64,000 nucleotides of DNA from Chryseobacterium wanjuense (GCF_900111495.1 NZ_FOIU01000001.1:124001-188000), one strand, 5' to 3'; positions 27,001-34,723 are shown, counted from the first letter of the stretch. Numbers and translations: made by a program. Notes: generated by a model from the sequence alone, not told the origin.

Positions 27001-27826
27001 TACGTTGACAGGTTTAATTGAATTAACTCAATACGAAATGCAGGTGGTAAATGTATGTAACGGAACTCCGGGTACTTATACTCAGCCTTACATATTTACA
27101 ACACCGACTGTGGTTTATTGCCAAATGGAATCAACAGCATCTACATCTGAATATATTTCAAAAGTAACTGTTACGCCAAATGGTAAACCGGTAATGGAAA
27201 ATCAATCACTGGCATCAAATTATACAGATTATACTGGTGTTACGAATAAATTCATCGAGTTGATCCAAGGTTCTTCAAACAACCAGATCACGATCGAGAA
27301 AAAGTTATCAGGTAACGCAAACGCTGGAGTAGCTGTTTGGATTGACTTCAACAGAAACGGATATTTTGACATCAACGAAAGAGTATTGGTTTCAGGTCCG
27401 AATAACAGTGATCAGGCAACAGGAACGTTCTCTGTACCTACAGATGCATTCGTTAGTATGACAGACTTCAAATATGTTGTCATGAGAGTTGCATTGCAGA
27501 AAGACGGAATTCCTGTAAACTGTACAAGCTTCCCTGCAGGTGAAGTGGAAGACTACACGGTAAGAATTTCTAAACCGATAGTACCAAATCCTATCAACCA
27601 GACGGACATCTTAATTTACCCTAACCCGGTAAGAACTGTATTGAATGTGAAAAACATTAGCAAAAGAGCTAATTATAAAATCTACAATGCAGCTGGACAG
27701 ATTGTATCGTCAGGAATCATCTTAAACAACAAGATTGATGTTCATGCATTAATCAACGGAGTTTATGTAATTGATATCGAAGATAGTGCTGGTCTTACGG
27801 CTCAGAAGAAATTTATCAAAGAATAA
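24053..27826 (+). CDS. Modular T9SS surface protein: three repeated units, Fn3 domains, GEVED, sorting domain
   Basis: A 1257-residue secreted protein. Signal peptide to about residue 25 (...GAIPDVYGQ). Three copies of a unit of about 270 residues begin near residues 28, 295 and 567. Each starts with a beta-sandwich domain of the MAM / choice-of-anchor kind (PYxQDFxTxNDF...TNKWxYG, DYxRVWxVP, MRLVFEWRNDxxxGxQPxxAxDNI). The first two are followed by an Fn3 domain (TLSWTAPxPxPxxGYxYYLSTTN). Three further Fn3-type domains span about 740-1020. A GEVED domain spans about 1022-1175 (VAVWIDFNRNGYFDINERV, PAGEVEDYTVRI). The T9SS sorting domain ends KKFIKE. Probable role: surface adhesin. Confidence 0.9.
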   Translation: MKKFYTFLVLLLCLINLGAIPDVYGQTPATLPYSQDFNTANDFTLLNGTQTNKWVYGAFTGNTGSSIYVSNDNGASNAYTNTTTSTVQAYRDFTIPAGSTIANFSFDWKSGGESTWDYVRVWVVPATFTPTVGTQIGAGAGRTQLAQLNLQSTWQTFSLVNLNVSAYAGSTMRLVFEWRNDDSAGIQPAVAIDNVNLSIPTCIMPSGMATSAVGATTATLSWTAPSPVPGNGYEYYLSTTNTAPTAATVGTANAGTTVTPTVTPATTYYWWVRSVCSGTDKSVWVAGPSFTTTQIPATVPYIQNFSTGNDLQLNNGTQPNKWFYGSAVGNPVNALYISNDNGVSNAYTISSSSVVQAYRDIIIPAGTTDAALAFDWKADGENSWDYLRVWLVPTSFVPTAGTQIAAGGGRIQVGGNFGQQTTWQNYLNTTLNLSSFAGQTMRLVFEWRNDGSGGTQPPVAIDNINLSIPTCKVPSALAVSAITTTSATISWTAPTPAPVGGYQYYLSTTNTPPIATTIPTGSSATTTAVLSPLTPNTTYYFWVRSVCVGSDRSFWVAGPSFTTPQIPTTIPYYQDFSTNNDLGFTSGTQVNKWFYGSAVGNPAKAIYISNDNGTTNAYTTGSSSVVHAYRDITVAAGTTNVTFSFDWKAAGESSWDYLRVWLVPVSFMPTAGTQITAGAGRIQVGANYNQQDTWQSYLNATLNISSFAGQTMRLVFEWRNDGGGGTQPPAAVDNIKIRICSTATPTVTVGTVTHNSAVLTWPQDNGGANYTIRYRPVGTTTWLTTNVAAAPFPTATNTTTLTNLQSATQYEVEIAAVCNGTTGTYSHNTFLTRCDPTPPNVTISNITTTSALITWAPLAASSHYFMRYRIVGSGNAGWSANIPLPAAPTNTYSLTGLNVYTTYEVQIANMCDNETTLNTWSNPKVFTTERTCEIAPPGLTITNLTPTTAVVVWDPFPGATYILRYRKVGIPSWTNVPSSTNTVTLTGLIELTQYEMQVVNVCNGTPGTYTQPYIFTTPTVVYCQMESTASTSEYISKVTVTPNGKPVMENQSLASNYTDYTGVTNKFIELIQGSSNNQITIEKKLSGNANAGVAVWIDFNRNGYFDINERVLVSGPNNSDQATGTFSVPTDAFVSMTDFKYVVMRVALQKDGIPVNCTSFPAGEVEDYTVRISKPIVPNPINQTDILIYPNPVRTVLNVKNISKRANYKIYNAAGQIVSSGIILNNKIDVHALINGVYVIDIEDSAGLTAQKKFIKE
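24137..26265 (+). repeat. Three in-frame coding repeats of about 815 bases
   Basis: The repeated domain unit starts near 24137, 24947 and 25757. The third copy lacks the following Fn3 of the same subtype. Words such as 'GACTATGCGTCTTGTATTCGA' are near-identical between copies 2 and 3, whereas copy 1 has drifted further. This points to more recent duplication or homogenisation of copies 2 and 3. Confidence 0.8.
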
Positions 27827-27846
27827 TAATTGATACTACTAAATAG

Positions 27847-27880
27847 AATAAGCTCTCAGAAATGAGAGCTTATTTTTTTA
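27847..27880 (+). terminator. Intrinsic terminator of the surface-protein gene
   Basis: A perfect 12-bp stem AATAAGCTCTCA / TGAGAGCTTATT with a GAAA loop, followed by seven T bases. Confidence 0.95.
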
Positions 27881-28054
27881 TGATACTTTATAGCTAATAC
27901 TCAAATAAAATTTAGTGCCGGATGTATAGTAAAGCTTGTTTTAAGTACCTCCTGAGTGGTTTAGAATGTCTTAAAGCTTTTTTAATGAATAATAAAAATT
28001 TGTTAATTGATGAAATTAATAGTGAATATAGACCCACACATGACATACATTTCA
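27881..28054. other. Gene-free stretch after the surface-protein terminator
   Basis: I see no coding frame of note and no repeat. It leads into the first short-RNA-like unit. Confidence 0.4.
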
Positions 28055-28137
28055 TACATTTGCAGTCACTCATGTTTAATTTGAGTTTTCATGGTTATTA
28101 GTTTTTAGTCCTCGTAGATATACGGGGACTTTTTTAT
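28055..28137 (+). ncRNA. Candidate short RNA with promoter and terminator (unit 1)
   Basis: TACATTTGC at 28055-28063 matches the -7 consensus, so a transcript would begin near 28069. It would fold a 5-bp hairpin ACTCA / TGAGT, then run through GTTATTAGTTTTTAGTCCTCG into a 10-bp terminator AGTCCTCGTA-GATA-TACGGGGACT with a T run. Length is about 68 bases, with no open frame. The same layout recurs at 29068-29145. Confidence 0.5.
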
Positions 28138-28197
28138 TGTCTAATAATCAATCTTTTACTTTATTAATGGAACTAATAACCATTAAATCCGGGGAAT

Positions 28198-28425
28198 TTA
28201 ATTTTGATTTTTTGGAAAAAGAAATACTTTAAACTGAGAATTGCTGCTGTACACCTTGCAGTTTTCATCAGTGAATATTGATGGAGATTGGCGAAAATCA
28301 TTGATAAACTTTTCGGCTTCTTCTTCAATAGCCGGAATGATGATATAGTCATAAAGCGTTTTTGTAAAATCGCTTGAGTTTTTTAGAATATTTTTTTTGT
28401 GTTTCAGGGCTTCGCTAAATGTCAT
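28198..28425 (-). CDS. Small hypothetical protein (75 residues)
   Basis: MTFSEALKHKKNILKNSS opens a 75-residue, mostly helical, charged cytoplasmic protein. It has an aromatic middle (TKTLYDYIIIPAIEEEAEKFINDF) and a C-terminal beta-like part (KVYSSNSQFKVFLFPKN). There is no signal peptide or transmembrane segment. I recognise no family. The amphipathic composition and clean start suggest a true gene. It lies alone in the short-RNA-rich stretch, and units 1 and 5 flank it. Confidence 0.55.
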   Translation of the reverse strand: MTFSEALKHKKNILKNSSDFTKTLYDYIIIPAIEEEAEKFINDFRQSPSIFTDENCKVYSSNSQFKVFLFPKNQN

Positions 28426-28562
28426 GTAAAGAGTTTATGCAAATTTAATCAATAAATAGTGAATAAATATACAGGAAATAATCATAAGAGTATGATTCTG
28501 ATCATATAAGATAGTGAGATGATTTTAGCTAAACTAAAAAATATTCATATTTTAACGATTAT
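28426..28562. other. Short gene-free stretch
   Basis: AT-rich, upstream of the 75-residue gene on minus. No clear promoter was found. Confidence 0.3.
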
Positions 28563-28680
28563 TATGGTATGGAATTATCCGTTGCGGCACAATGTTTGAT
28601 TCCTGAAAAGTACCATCACCACTTCATTTTAATATACTTTCAAATGTAATCCCCACTTTTTTAGTGGGGAATTTTATTAA
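28563..28680 (+). ncRNA. Possible structured RNA ending in a hairpin (unit 5)
   Basis: ATGGTA at 28563 can pair with TACCAT near 28610, closing a 40-base arm that is less AT-rich than its surroundings. It is followed by a C-rich, A-rich linker and an 8-bp hairpin TCCCCACT / AGTGGGGA (28650-28670) with T-rich bases after it. No good promoter is visible. Confidence 0.35.
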
Positions 28681-28859
28681 TTGATTTAAATATTTCACGA
28701 TGTATAATTTGAATCATAAAAAGTAATTAAACCAGTTAATATCTTTGCAATAGTTTAAAAAGCAAAAGTTGATCTTGTGTTTTTAGCAGGAATTAAATGA
28801 TTGTAATTTAACTTTTGCATTTATTTCATAAACTTCCCTTTTTTCTAGGAGAGTTTTTG

Positions 28860-28945
28860 TATATTTGAACCCGAAAAATAATTTTTTTTCATCATTTGTG
28901 TTTTTTTATGCCTCTCATTTATGGGAGGCATTTTGTTTTCTTACG
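28860..28945 (+). ncRNA. Candidate short RNA with promoter and terminator (unit 3)
   Basis: TATATTTG at 28860-28867 matches the -7 consensus. The transcript would contain the T-rich segment with TTTCATCATTTGTG (shared base for base over 23 bases with 21551-21573). It ends in a 10-bp hairpin ATGCCTCTCA-TTTA-TGGGAGGCAT plus T run. Confidence 0.5.
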
Positions 28946-29067
28946 AAAAAAATATTTCGTTGTTATTTTAAATTCTTTTTTTTGAAAAAAGTCAGAATAT
29001 GCTTCGCAAAATCCGCAAGGGAAATTTCTTTGCGATTATAATCATAAAATTTCTGTAGAATTCATCA

Positions 29068-29145
29068 TAGTTTTGTAGAAGATTCTCAATAGAGTTCTCA
29101 GTTATTAGTTTTTTATCCTCGATTGATTTCGGGGATTTTTGTTTT
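29068..29145 (+). ncRNA. Candidate short RNA with promoter and terminator (unit 2)
   Basis: TAGTTTTG at 29068-29075 matches the -7 consensus. After a small CTC-AATA-GAG hairpin come GTTATTAGTTTTTTATCCTCG and a terminator ATCCTCGA / TTCGGGGAT type stem with a T run. In the 21-base linker 19 positions equal unit 1. Confidence 0.5.
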
Positions 29146-29213
29146 TAGTTTGATTAATTTAAACAAAGTATACTTGATGATTGAAAGAGTAATAATTTCA
29201 AGTGTTTTTAAAA

Positions 29214-29250
29214 CAAAAAACCTCTAAAAATCCATAAGATCATAGAGGTT
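29214..29250 (-). terminator. Intrinsic terminator after tRNA-Cys
   Basis: On the minus strand AACCTCTA pairs with TAGAGGTT and a run of T follows. It ends 8 bases after the tRNA 3' end. Confidence 0.75.
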
Positions 29251-29257
29251 TGTAAAG

Positions 29258-29328
29258 AGGTACCTAGCGGATTCGAACCGCTGTAGATGGTGTTGCAGAC
29301 CACTGCCTAGCCGCTCGGCCAAAGTACC
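29258..29328 (-). tRNA. tRNA-Cys (GCA)
   Basis: A 71-base cloverleaf on the minus strand. The acceptor stem GGTACTT pairs with AGGTACC, with discriminator U as usual for tRNA-Cys. The D arm contains GGCCGAGCGGCTAGGC-like bases. The anticodon loop is TCTGCAA with anticodon GCA, and the T arm contains GGTTCGAATCC. CCA is not encoded. A terminator follows. The next gene on the strand is the RDD protein upstream. Confidence 0.95.
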
Positions 29329-29386
29329 ATTCTTACCATTTTTAGGTGTGCAAATATAACAAAATATATTGTTCGGCAAAAATTTT

Positions 29387-29899
29387 TTATGCAATTTCTT
29401 TGGCGCCAATGCTCTCTATTTCGCTTTTTGCCTGTAATTCAGCTTTATAATTTTTGATATGAATTACCCTTGTGTCGCTCCAGCTGTCATGCCATCCGTT
29501 TCCCCCGCCTAAAAACGACAATGCATCGAAAGGTACAAAACGTGAAATATTACGGATAAAATAATCCTGAAGCGTAGGTTGTGTACCATCTGTGGAAATA
29601 ACTTTGCTGCCTGTAATATATTTCCCTATCGTTCTTCCTTTGGTAAAATATTCCATGAGAAAAACATACAGAAAATACACTGTCGTGGTAATCAGGATGT
29701 CCATAAATTTATTGACGGATGAGAGTTCTAAAGCAATATTGATAAAAAACTCAGTTCCCAGAATTTCGTAGGTAAGAGAGGCAAAAAAGCCGAAAGCAAG
29801 GAAGAACAAATAAACGACAACCCTGTCTATAATAAAATTACCAAACCTTACCCATGAATTTGATCTGTTGTTTTCTACAACTTTAAGTATTTTTTTCAT
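29387..29899 (-). CDS. RDD family membrane protein
   Basis: A 170-residue protein of the RDD family. Three hydrophobic segments are visible (about 24-46, 66-84 and a weaker one near 115-135). The eponymous Arg-Asp region appears as RFGNFIIDR near the N-terminus, and GRTIGKYITGSKVI is the second family mark. Members may move ions or small molecules, but the function is not settled. It lies 13 bases from the DUF4403 gene on the same strand, so the two share a transcript. Confidence 0.88.
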   Translation of the reverse strand: MKKILKVVENNRSNSWVRFGNFIIDRVVVYLFFLAFGFFASLTYEILGTEFFINIALELSSVNKFMDILITTTVYFLYVFLMEYFTKGRTIGKYITGSKVISTDGTQPTLQDYFIRNISRFVPFDALSFLGGGNGWHDSWSDTRVIHIKNYKAELQAKSEIESIGAKEIA

Positions 29900-29912
29900 C
29901 TTTTGTATTTTT

Positions 29913-31277
29913 TTAAATTCCGTTTATGATTAATTTTAAAGAAGCGTTCGTATCGATCACAGCAGTGATTCCCGATGGATTTAAAAGGATATTGGTTGGT
30001 TTTAGATTAAAAACCTTTCCACTCATTTTTAGTCCTTTATAATATTCTTTATTAAAGGCTTCTTCTATGCTTTTTCTGGAGCTGTTTTCGAGATCCTGTG
30101 TAGGAATTCCGTATTCCTCTTCGATCATCTTTACAATTTTCCCTTTGAATAGAAGCGTAGCTGTTTTTTGTAAAATATTTGCAGTTTTTAAATTGAATTT
30201 AGTATTTGACAAAACAATTTTCTTTTTTATTTCATCATAAACCGGAATTCCGGAAATAAAAGCTTTTCCATTCACATACCCTTCGGTTTCTGCTTCGATC
30301 ATTACCCTGTTGTCCACGCCGTATACTTTTATATCTTTTATTTTAACTTTAGAATTTCTTACATCATATTCTTTATTTAAAAACATATTTCGTGCGATAT
30401 TAGTCGCTTCGGTGAAAGGTACATTCGCTGTTGTCTGTAACAAAAACCTGTCTGCAAGTACCGGAATAAAGTTGAAATCCGATGCTGTTTTTACAGGTTG
30501 CGACGATTCGGGTTTGGTTCCGGTAAAGGTTTCAGAATATATATCAATCCCGATATTGGTGTCGATTTGGTTTCCATAGAATTTTAATGGAGTGATATTG
30601 ATATTAACAGGTGTTACTTTCAACCACGTATTGTATTCTTGTGAAATGTTGAAAGGCTGCGAGAAAACATTCCAGGCCATTACGGTGTATTGCTGGAAGT
30701 TCAGTTGGGTCGCCATTTGCTGGTCGATGGTTTTGCAAAATTTTTCTTGCTGCTCCTTTAAGTTTTTTTCAACCAACGAGGTGATCGGTATTTGTATTCT
30801 TCCGAAATCCAGAACGGGTTTTGTTACCCATTTGAAGCCGTTTGGCTGGGTGTTGGTGGCGATGGTCCAGTTATTTTTCAGGGTTAAAGATGCATTGAAG
30901 GACATCACTGTTTCAAAAGTCGTATTCTGGTAAGTGTAAACTCCCAATGTCCCGATTCCTTTTTCTGCCCAGATTTTCAGAGGAACTTCGATCAGGATGT
31001 TTTGATTGGTTCCGCCCACAAGACGTATGGGACGGGTTTTCCAGACTTTTACCTTGAATTGGTCATTGTTGTTGTCCGTGTAAGAATCGTCCTGATAGAT
31101 CAGCTCTTTTACAGAAGAATTGATCATATTGCTCACTTCCGAAAGCGGAATGGTCACCGGCATTGTAATGCTGGATTTTATCTTAGGAAAATTATGAACA
31201 GCCAATTGATTATCAACATTCGTCTGTCCGAAAATATTGATAAAAGCTAATAGAAATAATACTTTAATGAATTTCAA
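29913..31277 (-). CDS. DUF4403 family exported protein
   Basis: A 454-residue protein with a signal peptide (MKFIKVLFLLAFINIFG). The mature part matches DUF4403, a family of secreted or envelope proteins that resemble lipid-binding tubular domains. Visible are SSITMPVTIPLSEVSNMIN, the basic RPIRLVGGTNQNILIEVPLKIWAEKG, and the duplicated second half (FLNKEYDVRNSKVKIKDIKVYG, LKMSGKVFNLKPTNILL). A role in moving lipid or hydrophobic molecules in the envelope is possible but inferred. It sits upstream of the RDD gene. Confidence 0.85.
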   Translation of the reverse strand: MKFIKVLFLLAFINIFGQTNVDNQLAVHNFPKIKSSITMPVTIPLSEVSNMINSSVKELIYQDDSYTDNNNDQFKVKVWKTRPIRLVGGTNQNILIEVPLKIWAEKGIGTLGVYTYQNTTFETVMSFNASLTLKNNWTIATNTQPNGFKWVTKPVLDFGRIQIPITSLVEKNLKEQQEKFCKTIDQQMATQLNFQQYTVMAWNVFSQPFNISQEYNTWLKVTPVNINITPLKFYGNQIDTNIGIDIYSETFTGTKPESSQPVKTASDFNFIPVLADRFLLQTTANVPFTEATNIARNMFLNKEYDVRNSKVKIKDIKVYGVDNRVMIEAETEGYVNGKAFISGIPVYDEIKKKIVLSNTKFNLKTANILQKTATLLFKGKIVKMIEEEYGIPTQDLENSSRKSIEEAFNKEYYKGLKMSGKVFNLKPTNILLNPSGITAVIDTNASLKLIINGI

Positions 31278-31314
31278 TTCTTTATGTTTTAAAAAAACGA
31301 AATTAAGAATATTT

Positions 31315-31683
31315 TTAATTATCAGGTTTAAAACTTTTTTCCAATTCGATACTTGCGCCTTTCATTTCGCCCTGCATCGGAGGAGAGGTTTTGGTTATTT
31401 TTAATTTAATATAAGAAATTTCGGGAAATTTTTCATGAATTTCAGCAATAATTCTTCCTGCAACATGCTCCAGAAGTTTGGATTTAATTTTCATTTCGCG
31501 ATGAAGGATTTCATTGATGTCTGCATAGCTTATCGTATCCTTCAGGTCATCGGATTCTGCAGCTATCCAAAGATCGGTGTGAAGTTCTGCGTTTAAAATA
31601 TAATACGTTCCGATAATATTTTCTTCGGGTAAAACTCCGTGATAGGCGTATATTTTTACATCTTCAAGATAGATTTTGCTCAT
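31315..31683 (-). CDS. folB: Dihydroneopterin aldolase
   Basis: FolB cleaves dihydroneopterin to 6-hydroxymethyl-dihydropterin and glycolaldehyde in folate synthesis. 122 residues, a normal length. AYHGVLPEENIIGTYY is the conserved active-site segment, the catalytic lysine region is YIKLKITKTSPPMQGEM, and LLEHVAGRIIAEI the dimer helix. It begins beside a 400-base repeat-bearing intergenic stretch. Confidence 0.93.
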   Translation of the reverse strand: MSKIYLEDVKIYAYHGVLPEENIIGTYYILNAELHTDLWIAAESDDLKDTISYADINEILHREMKIKSKLLEHVAGRIIAEIHEKFPEISYIKLKITKTSPPMQGEMKGASIELEKSFKPDN

Positions 31684-32054
31684 GATTTTATGATTAATTT
31701 TTTTTGAAATTGTTTAAAAAAAATCCTTCGACTGCTTCGCGCTCAGGATGACATCGCTAAAATTAATTGTGTGGTTATGTAGTTTCCACTGTCAAGCCGA
31801 GACTCTCGAAGTCTTCAAAGTTACTTCAAATTGATAAATTCACCAGACATCACTAATATTGAACGTCTGAATATGTACTATCATTGTCCACTGTCAGACT
31901 GAGGTTTCTAAACCATCAAAAGTTCCCTTAAATTGATAAACCACCTGCATCGCTAATATTGAATATCTGGCAAGCAGTGTAATTCTCCACTGTCAGGCTG
32001 AAGTTCTCGAAGCCTTTCAAGCTCCTTATAATTAAATAAAAATTAAAGTTAAAA
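31684..32054. repeat. Intergenic stretch with three degenerate tandem units of about 100 bases
   Basis: The words CCACTGTCAAGCCGA, CCACTGTCAGACTGA and CCACTGTCAGGCTGA begin at 31786, 31888 and 31987. That gives a period of 102 and 99 bases. Within each unit come TCTCGAAG or TTTCTAAA, TTAAATTGATAAA, and CATCGCTAATATTGAA. No gene. Related pieces (CTGAGGTTCTCGAAGCATC) occur at 52249 and 53718. Confidence 0.75.
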
Positions 32055-32081
32055 AAAGCGAGTATCAAACCCGCTTTTCAT
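32055..32081 (-). terminator. Intrinsic terminator after nadA
   Basis: On the minus strand AAAGCGGG pairs with CTCGCTTT (one G-U pair) and a run of seven T follows, directly after the nadA stop. Confidence 0.85.
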
Positions 32082-33101
32082 TTATTTTATACTTTTCGAA
32101 AGGTCAAGCATTGCCTCGATGGGCTTTAATGCTTTCAATCTCAATTCTTCATCGATAAGAATCTCCGGAAGTTCATATTTCATACACAAATACAATTTTT
32201 CCATCGTATTGCGCTTCATGTAGAAACATTCCGAACAGTTGCAGGTTTCATCAAAAACCAAAGCGGGAATCAACTCTTTATGAGGAGCACGTTTTCTCAT
32301 TTCGTGCAAAATTCCTTCCTCTGTAGCGATGATGAATTTCTGACAATCGTCTTTTTCAACATAATTTAACAAAGCAGAAGTAGAACCGATGTAATGTGCC
32401 AATTTTAAAACAGCTTCTTCACTTTCAGGGTGAGCGATCAGTTTTGCATCCGGATTGTCTGCCAATTGTTTTGCAATTCTCTCCATCGAAAATGCTTCGT
32501 GAACCACACAGCTTCCATCCCAAAGAATCATATCGCGACCCGTTTTTTGAGATAAATATCTTCCTAAGTTTTTATCTGGAGCGAAAATAATCGGTCGGTC
32601 TTTCGGAAGTGCTTCAATCACCGTTTCAGCGTTTGAGCTTGTGACGATAATGTCGCTTTCTGCCTTCGTTTCAGCGTTGCAGTTGATGTACGTTGCAACC
32701 AGGGCATTAGGATATTGTTCGCGCATTTTTCTCAAACCTTCCCCGGAACATCCGTCTGCCAAAGAACATCCGGCCATTGTATCGGGAAGGACAACTTTTT
32801 TCGTCGGGTTCAGAATTTTCGCGGCTTCCGCCATGAAATGTACTCCGCAGAATACGATCATATCTGCATTCGTATCTTTTGCCTGTCTCGCCAATTGCAG
32901 GGAATCTCCCAGAAAATCAGCAATATCCTGAATTTCTCCAGGTTGGTAGTAATGCGCCAGAATCACCGCATTTTTTTCTTCTTTCAATTTAAGAATGGCT
33001 TTCACCAATTCTTCTCCTTGAGGAATCACCAAGTCTTTTATATCTAAAAATCCCCTTACCGGAATCGCAGATTTAGCTTTTTCTAATGTTTCGGTACTCA
33101 T
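32082..33101 (-). CDS. nadA: Quinolinate synthase NadA
   Basis: NadA condenses iminoaspartate with dihydroxyacetone phosphate to quinolinate in NAD synthesis, with a 4Fe-4S cluster. 339 residues. Family marks: ILAHYYQPGEIQDIADFLGDSL near residue 48, FCGVHFMAEAAK (C85, likely ligand), a mid-protein LWDGSCVVHEAF cysteine, and TCNCSECFYMKRN near residue 288. Its usual partners nadB and nadC are not in the window. A terminator follows. Confidence 0.96.
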   Translation of the reverse strand: MSTETLEKAKSAIPVRGFLDIKDLVIPQGEELVKAILKLKEEKNAVILAHYYQPGEIQDIADFLGDSLQLARQAKDTNADMIVFCGVHFMAEAAKILNPTKKVVLPDTMAGCSLADGCSGEGLRKMREQYPNALVATYINCNAETKAESDIIVTSSNAETVIEALPKDRPIIFAPDKNLGRYLSQKTGRDMILWDGSCVVHEAFSMERIAKQLADNPDAKLIAHPESEEAVLKLAHYIGSTSALLNYVEKDDCQKFIIATEEGILHEMRKRAPHKELIPALVFDETCNCSECFYMKRNTMEKLYLCMKYELPEILIDEELRLKALKPIEAMLDLSKSIK

Positions 33102-33120
33102 ATCGACCTCAATGTTTTAA

Positions 33121-33155
33121 AATCAGAAATTAGAAGTTAGAAATTAGAAATTAGA
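33121..33155. repeat. Short AT-rich simple repeat
   Basis: Several tandem copies of AATTAGAA with small variations lie in the nadA-gmk gap. Similar runs (TTTAGAATTTAGAAG) occur at 56606-56640 upstream of the carbonic anhydrase gene. Confidence 0.5.
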
Positions 33156-33207
33156 ATTTTGACATTATTTATTAAACCTCAAACTTCCATCATCCAGCTT
33201 CCATCCT

Positions 33208-33771
33208 TTAACTCCCAATAAAATTTTTTATTAAACTTTCTATTTCTTTTTTAGCAATATCCAAATCGGAATTAATCACGATTTTATCAAATTCTTTCGC
33301 ATAGGACATTTCTTCTTCAGCCTTTGCTACACGGGTTTTGATGGTTTCTGCATCGTCTGTGTTTCTTGAAATCAATCTTCGTTCCAATTCTTCAATGGAA
33401 GGCGGTTCTATGAAAATTGACAAAGCCTGTTCTCCAAAATATTTCTTTAAAGAAATTCCACCTTTTACATCTACATCAAAAATAACCACTTTTCCCTGGT
33501 TCCAAATCTTTTCAACTTCAGATTTTAAAGTTCCGTAATATTTATCAGTATACACCTCTTCAAACTCTACGAAAGCATCTTCCGAAATTTTCTGTCTGAA
33601 TTCGTCAGGCGTTAAAAAATGATAATCAACAGCATGTACTTCACTTCCTCTCGGCTGTCTCGTCGTACACGAAATAGAAAACTGAAGTTCATCAAAAACC
33701 TCTAAAGAATGCTTTACTAATGTCGTTTTTCCGCTCCCCGACGGCGCTGAAAATATGATAACTTTATTCAT
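33208..33771 (-). CDS. gmk: Guanylate kinase
   Basis: Gmk phosphorylates GMP to GDP with ATP. 187 residues. The P-loop is SAPSGSGKTT at residues 8-17. SCTTRQPRGSEVHAVDYHF binds GMP, and IFDVDVKGGISLKK and RLISRNTDDAETIKTR form the lid and later strands. It follows yicC on the same strand after 94 bases that hold a simple TTCGGGTTTCGAG repeat. yicC-gmk order is common in bacteria. Confidence 0.97.
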   Translation of the reverse strand: MNKVIIFSAPSGSGKTTLVKHSLEVFDELQFSISCTTRQPRGSEVHAVDYHFLTPDEFRQKISEDAFVEFEEVYTDKYYGTLKSEVEKIWNQGKVVIFDVDVKGGISLKKYFGEQALSIFIEPPSIEELERRLISRNTDDAETIKTRVAKAEEEMSYAKEFDKIVINSDLDIAKKEIESLIKNFIGS

Positions 33772-33777
33772 TGTTTA

Positions 33778-33830
33778 GTTTCGGGTTTCGAGTTTCGGGT
33801 TCCGAGTTTTCAGATTCCACATTTTTATCT
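33778..33830. repeat. Simple TTCGGG/TTCGAG repeat between yicC and gmk
   Basis: Tandem words TTCGGGTTTCGAG, TTCGGGTTCCGAG occupy the gap. A related run occurs inside the first codons of hemH (55555-55580). Confidence 0.5.
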
Positions 33831-33865
33831 CGAATTCTAAAAACTCGTATCACGAATCTCGTAAC

Positions 33866-34723
33866 TTATAGTACGTTTAACGTCTGTTCTTTAATTTTTT
33901 CCAGATCATCCTTCATCATGACTACCAGTTTCTGGATTTCGGCATGATTGGCTTTTGAACCTAATGTATTGATTTCCCTTCCGATTTCCTGAGAAATAAA
34001 ACCTAATTTTTTCCCGTTGAAATCTTCATTATCCATTACTTCTTTATAATATTTTAAGTGTTGGGTAAGTCTCACTTTTTCTTCAGAAATATCTAATTTT
34101 TCTGTGAAATAAGCCATTTCCTGGTAAAAACGTGTCTCGTCTACGTTCTCAAATTCCTTTAATGATTTTTGATAACGCTCCCTTACCGAAACGATTCTTT
34201 CTTCTTCGAAAGGAATAACTTCACCTAAATATTTATCAATATTCTGGATGTTTCTTTCCAGCTCTTCATGTAGATTTTTTCCTTCTGTTTTTCTGAATTC
34301 TTCAAAACGGTCAATTGCAGCATGCACTATGCTTGCAAGCTTTTCCCATTCGCCTTCGCAAAGCTCGTCGGGTCTGGAAGTGATGGCATCTGGAAGTCTT
34401 ACCGCCATTTTCAGATATTCGAAATCCGGTCCGTCTGAAGCGATGTTTCGAAGTTCATTGATATAAGAATCAATTAAACCTTTATTGATTTTCACATCAT
34501 TCGTCTCCTCAAGATTTTCTATGTTGATGTAGCAGTCTACTTTTCCACGGATTATTCTATCGTTCAGGATCTTTCGGATTTCAAATTCCTTTTCCTTGTA
34601 TCTCAAAGGAATTTTGATATTTAAATCAAAGCTTTTGCTGTTCAGTGACTTAATATCTATTGAAATCTTTTTCCCTTCAAAAACATCTTCAGCTCTACCG
34701 AAGCCGGTCATTGATAAAATCAT
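33866..34723 (-). CDS. yicC: YicC family endoribonuclease
   Basis: A 285-residue YicC/RmuC-type protein. The N-terminal MTGFGRAEDVFEGKKISIDIKSLNSK is the conserved edge, and the acidic end (GREINTLGSKANHAEIQKLVVMMKDDLEKIKEQTLNVL) carries the conserved Glu residues of the family. The middle is a long helical part (residues about 100-230). E. coli YicC is reported to act as an endoribonuclease. The downstream neighbour gmk agrees with the usual synteny. Confidence 0.93.
   Translation of the reverse strand: MILSMTGFGRAEDVFEGKKISIDIKSLNSKSFDLNIKIPLRYKEKEFEIRKILNDRIIRGKVDCYINIENLEETNDVKINKGLIDSYINELRNIASDGPDFEYLKMAVRLPDAITSRPDELCEGEWEKLASIVHAAIDRFEEFRKTEGKNLHEELERNIQNIDKYLGEVIPFEEERIVSVRERYQKSLKEFENVDETRFYQEMAYFTEKLDISEEKVRLTQHLKYYKEVMDNEDFNGKKLGFISQEIGREINTLGSKANHAEIQKLVVMMKDDLEKIKEQTLNVL

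Noticed and set aside
29224..29409. 61-residue frame overlapping the tRNA-Cys
   Set aside because: It is read through the tRNA gene and its terminator and starts inside the RDD gene; no support as a protein.
31786..32020. CRISPR array in the folB-nadA gap
   Set aside because: Units are about 100 bases, degenerate throughout, without constant short repeats and unique spacers, and there are no cas genes.
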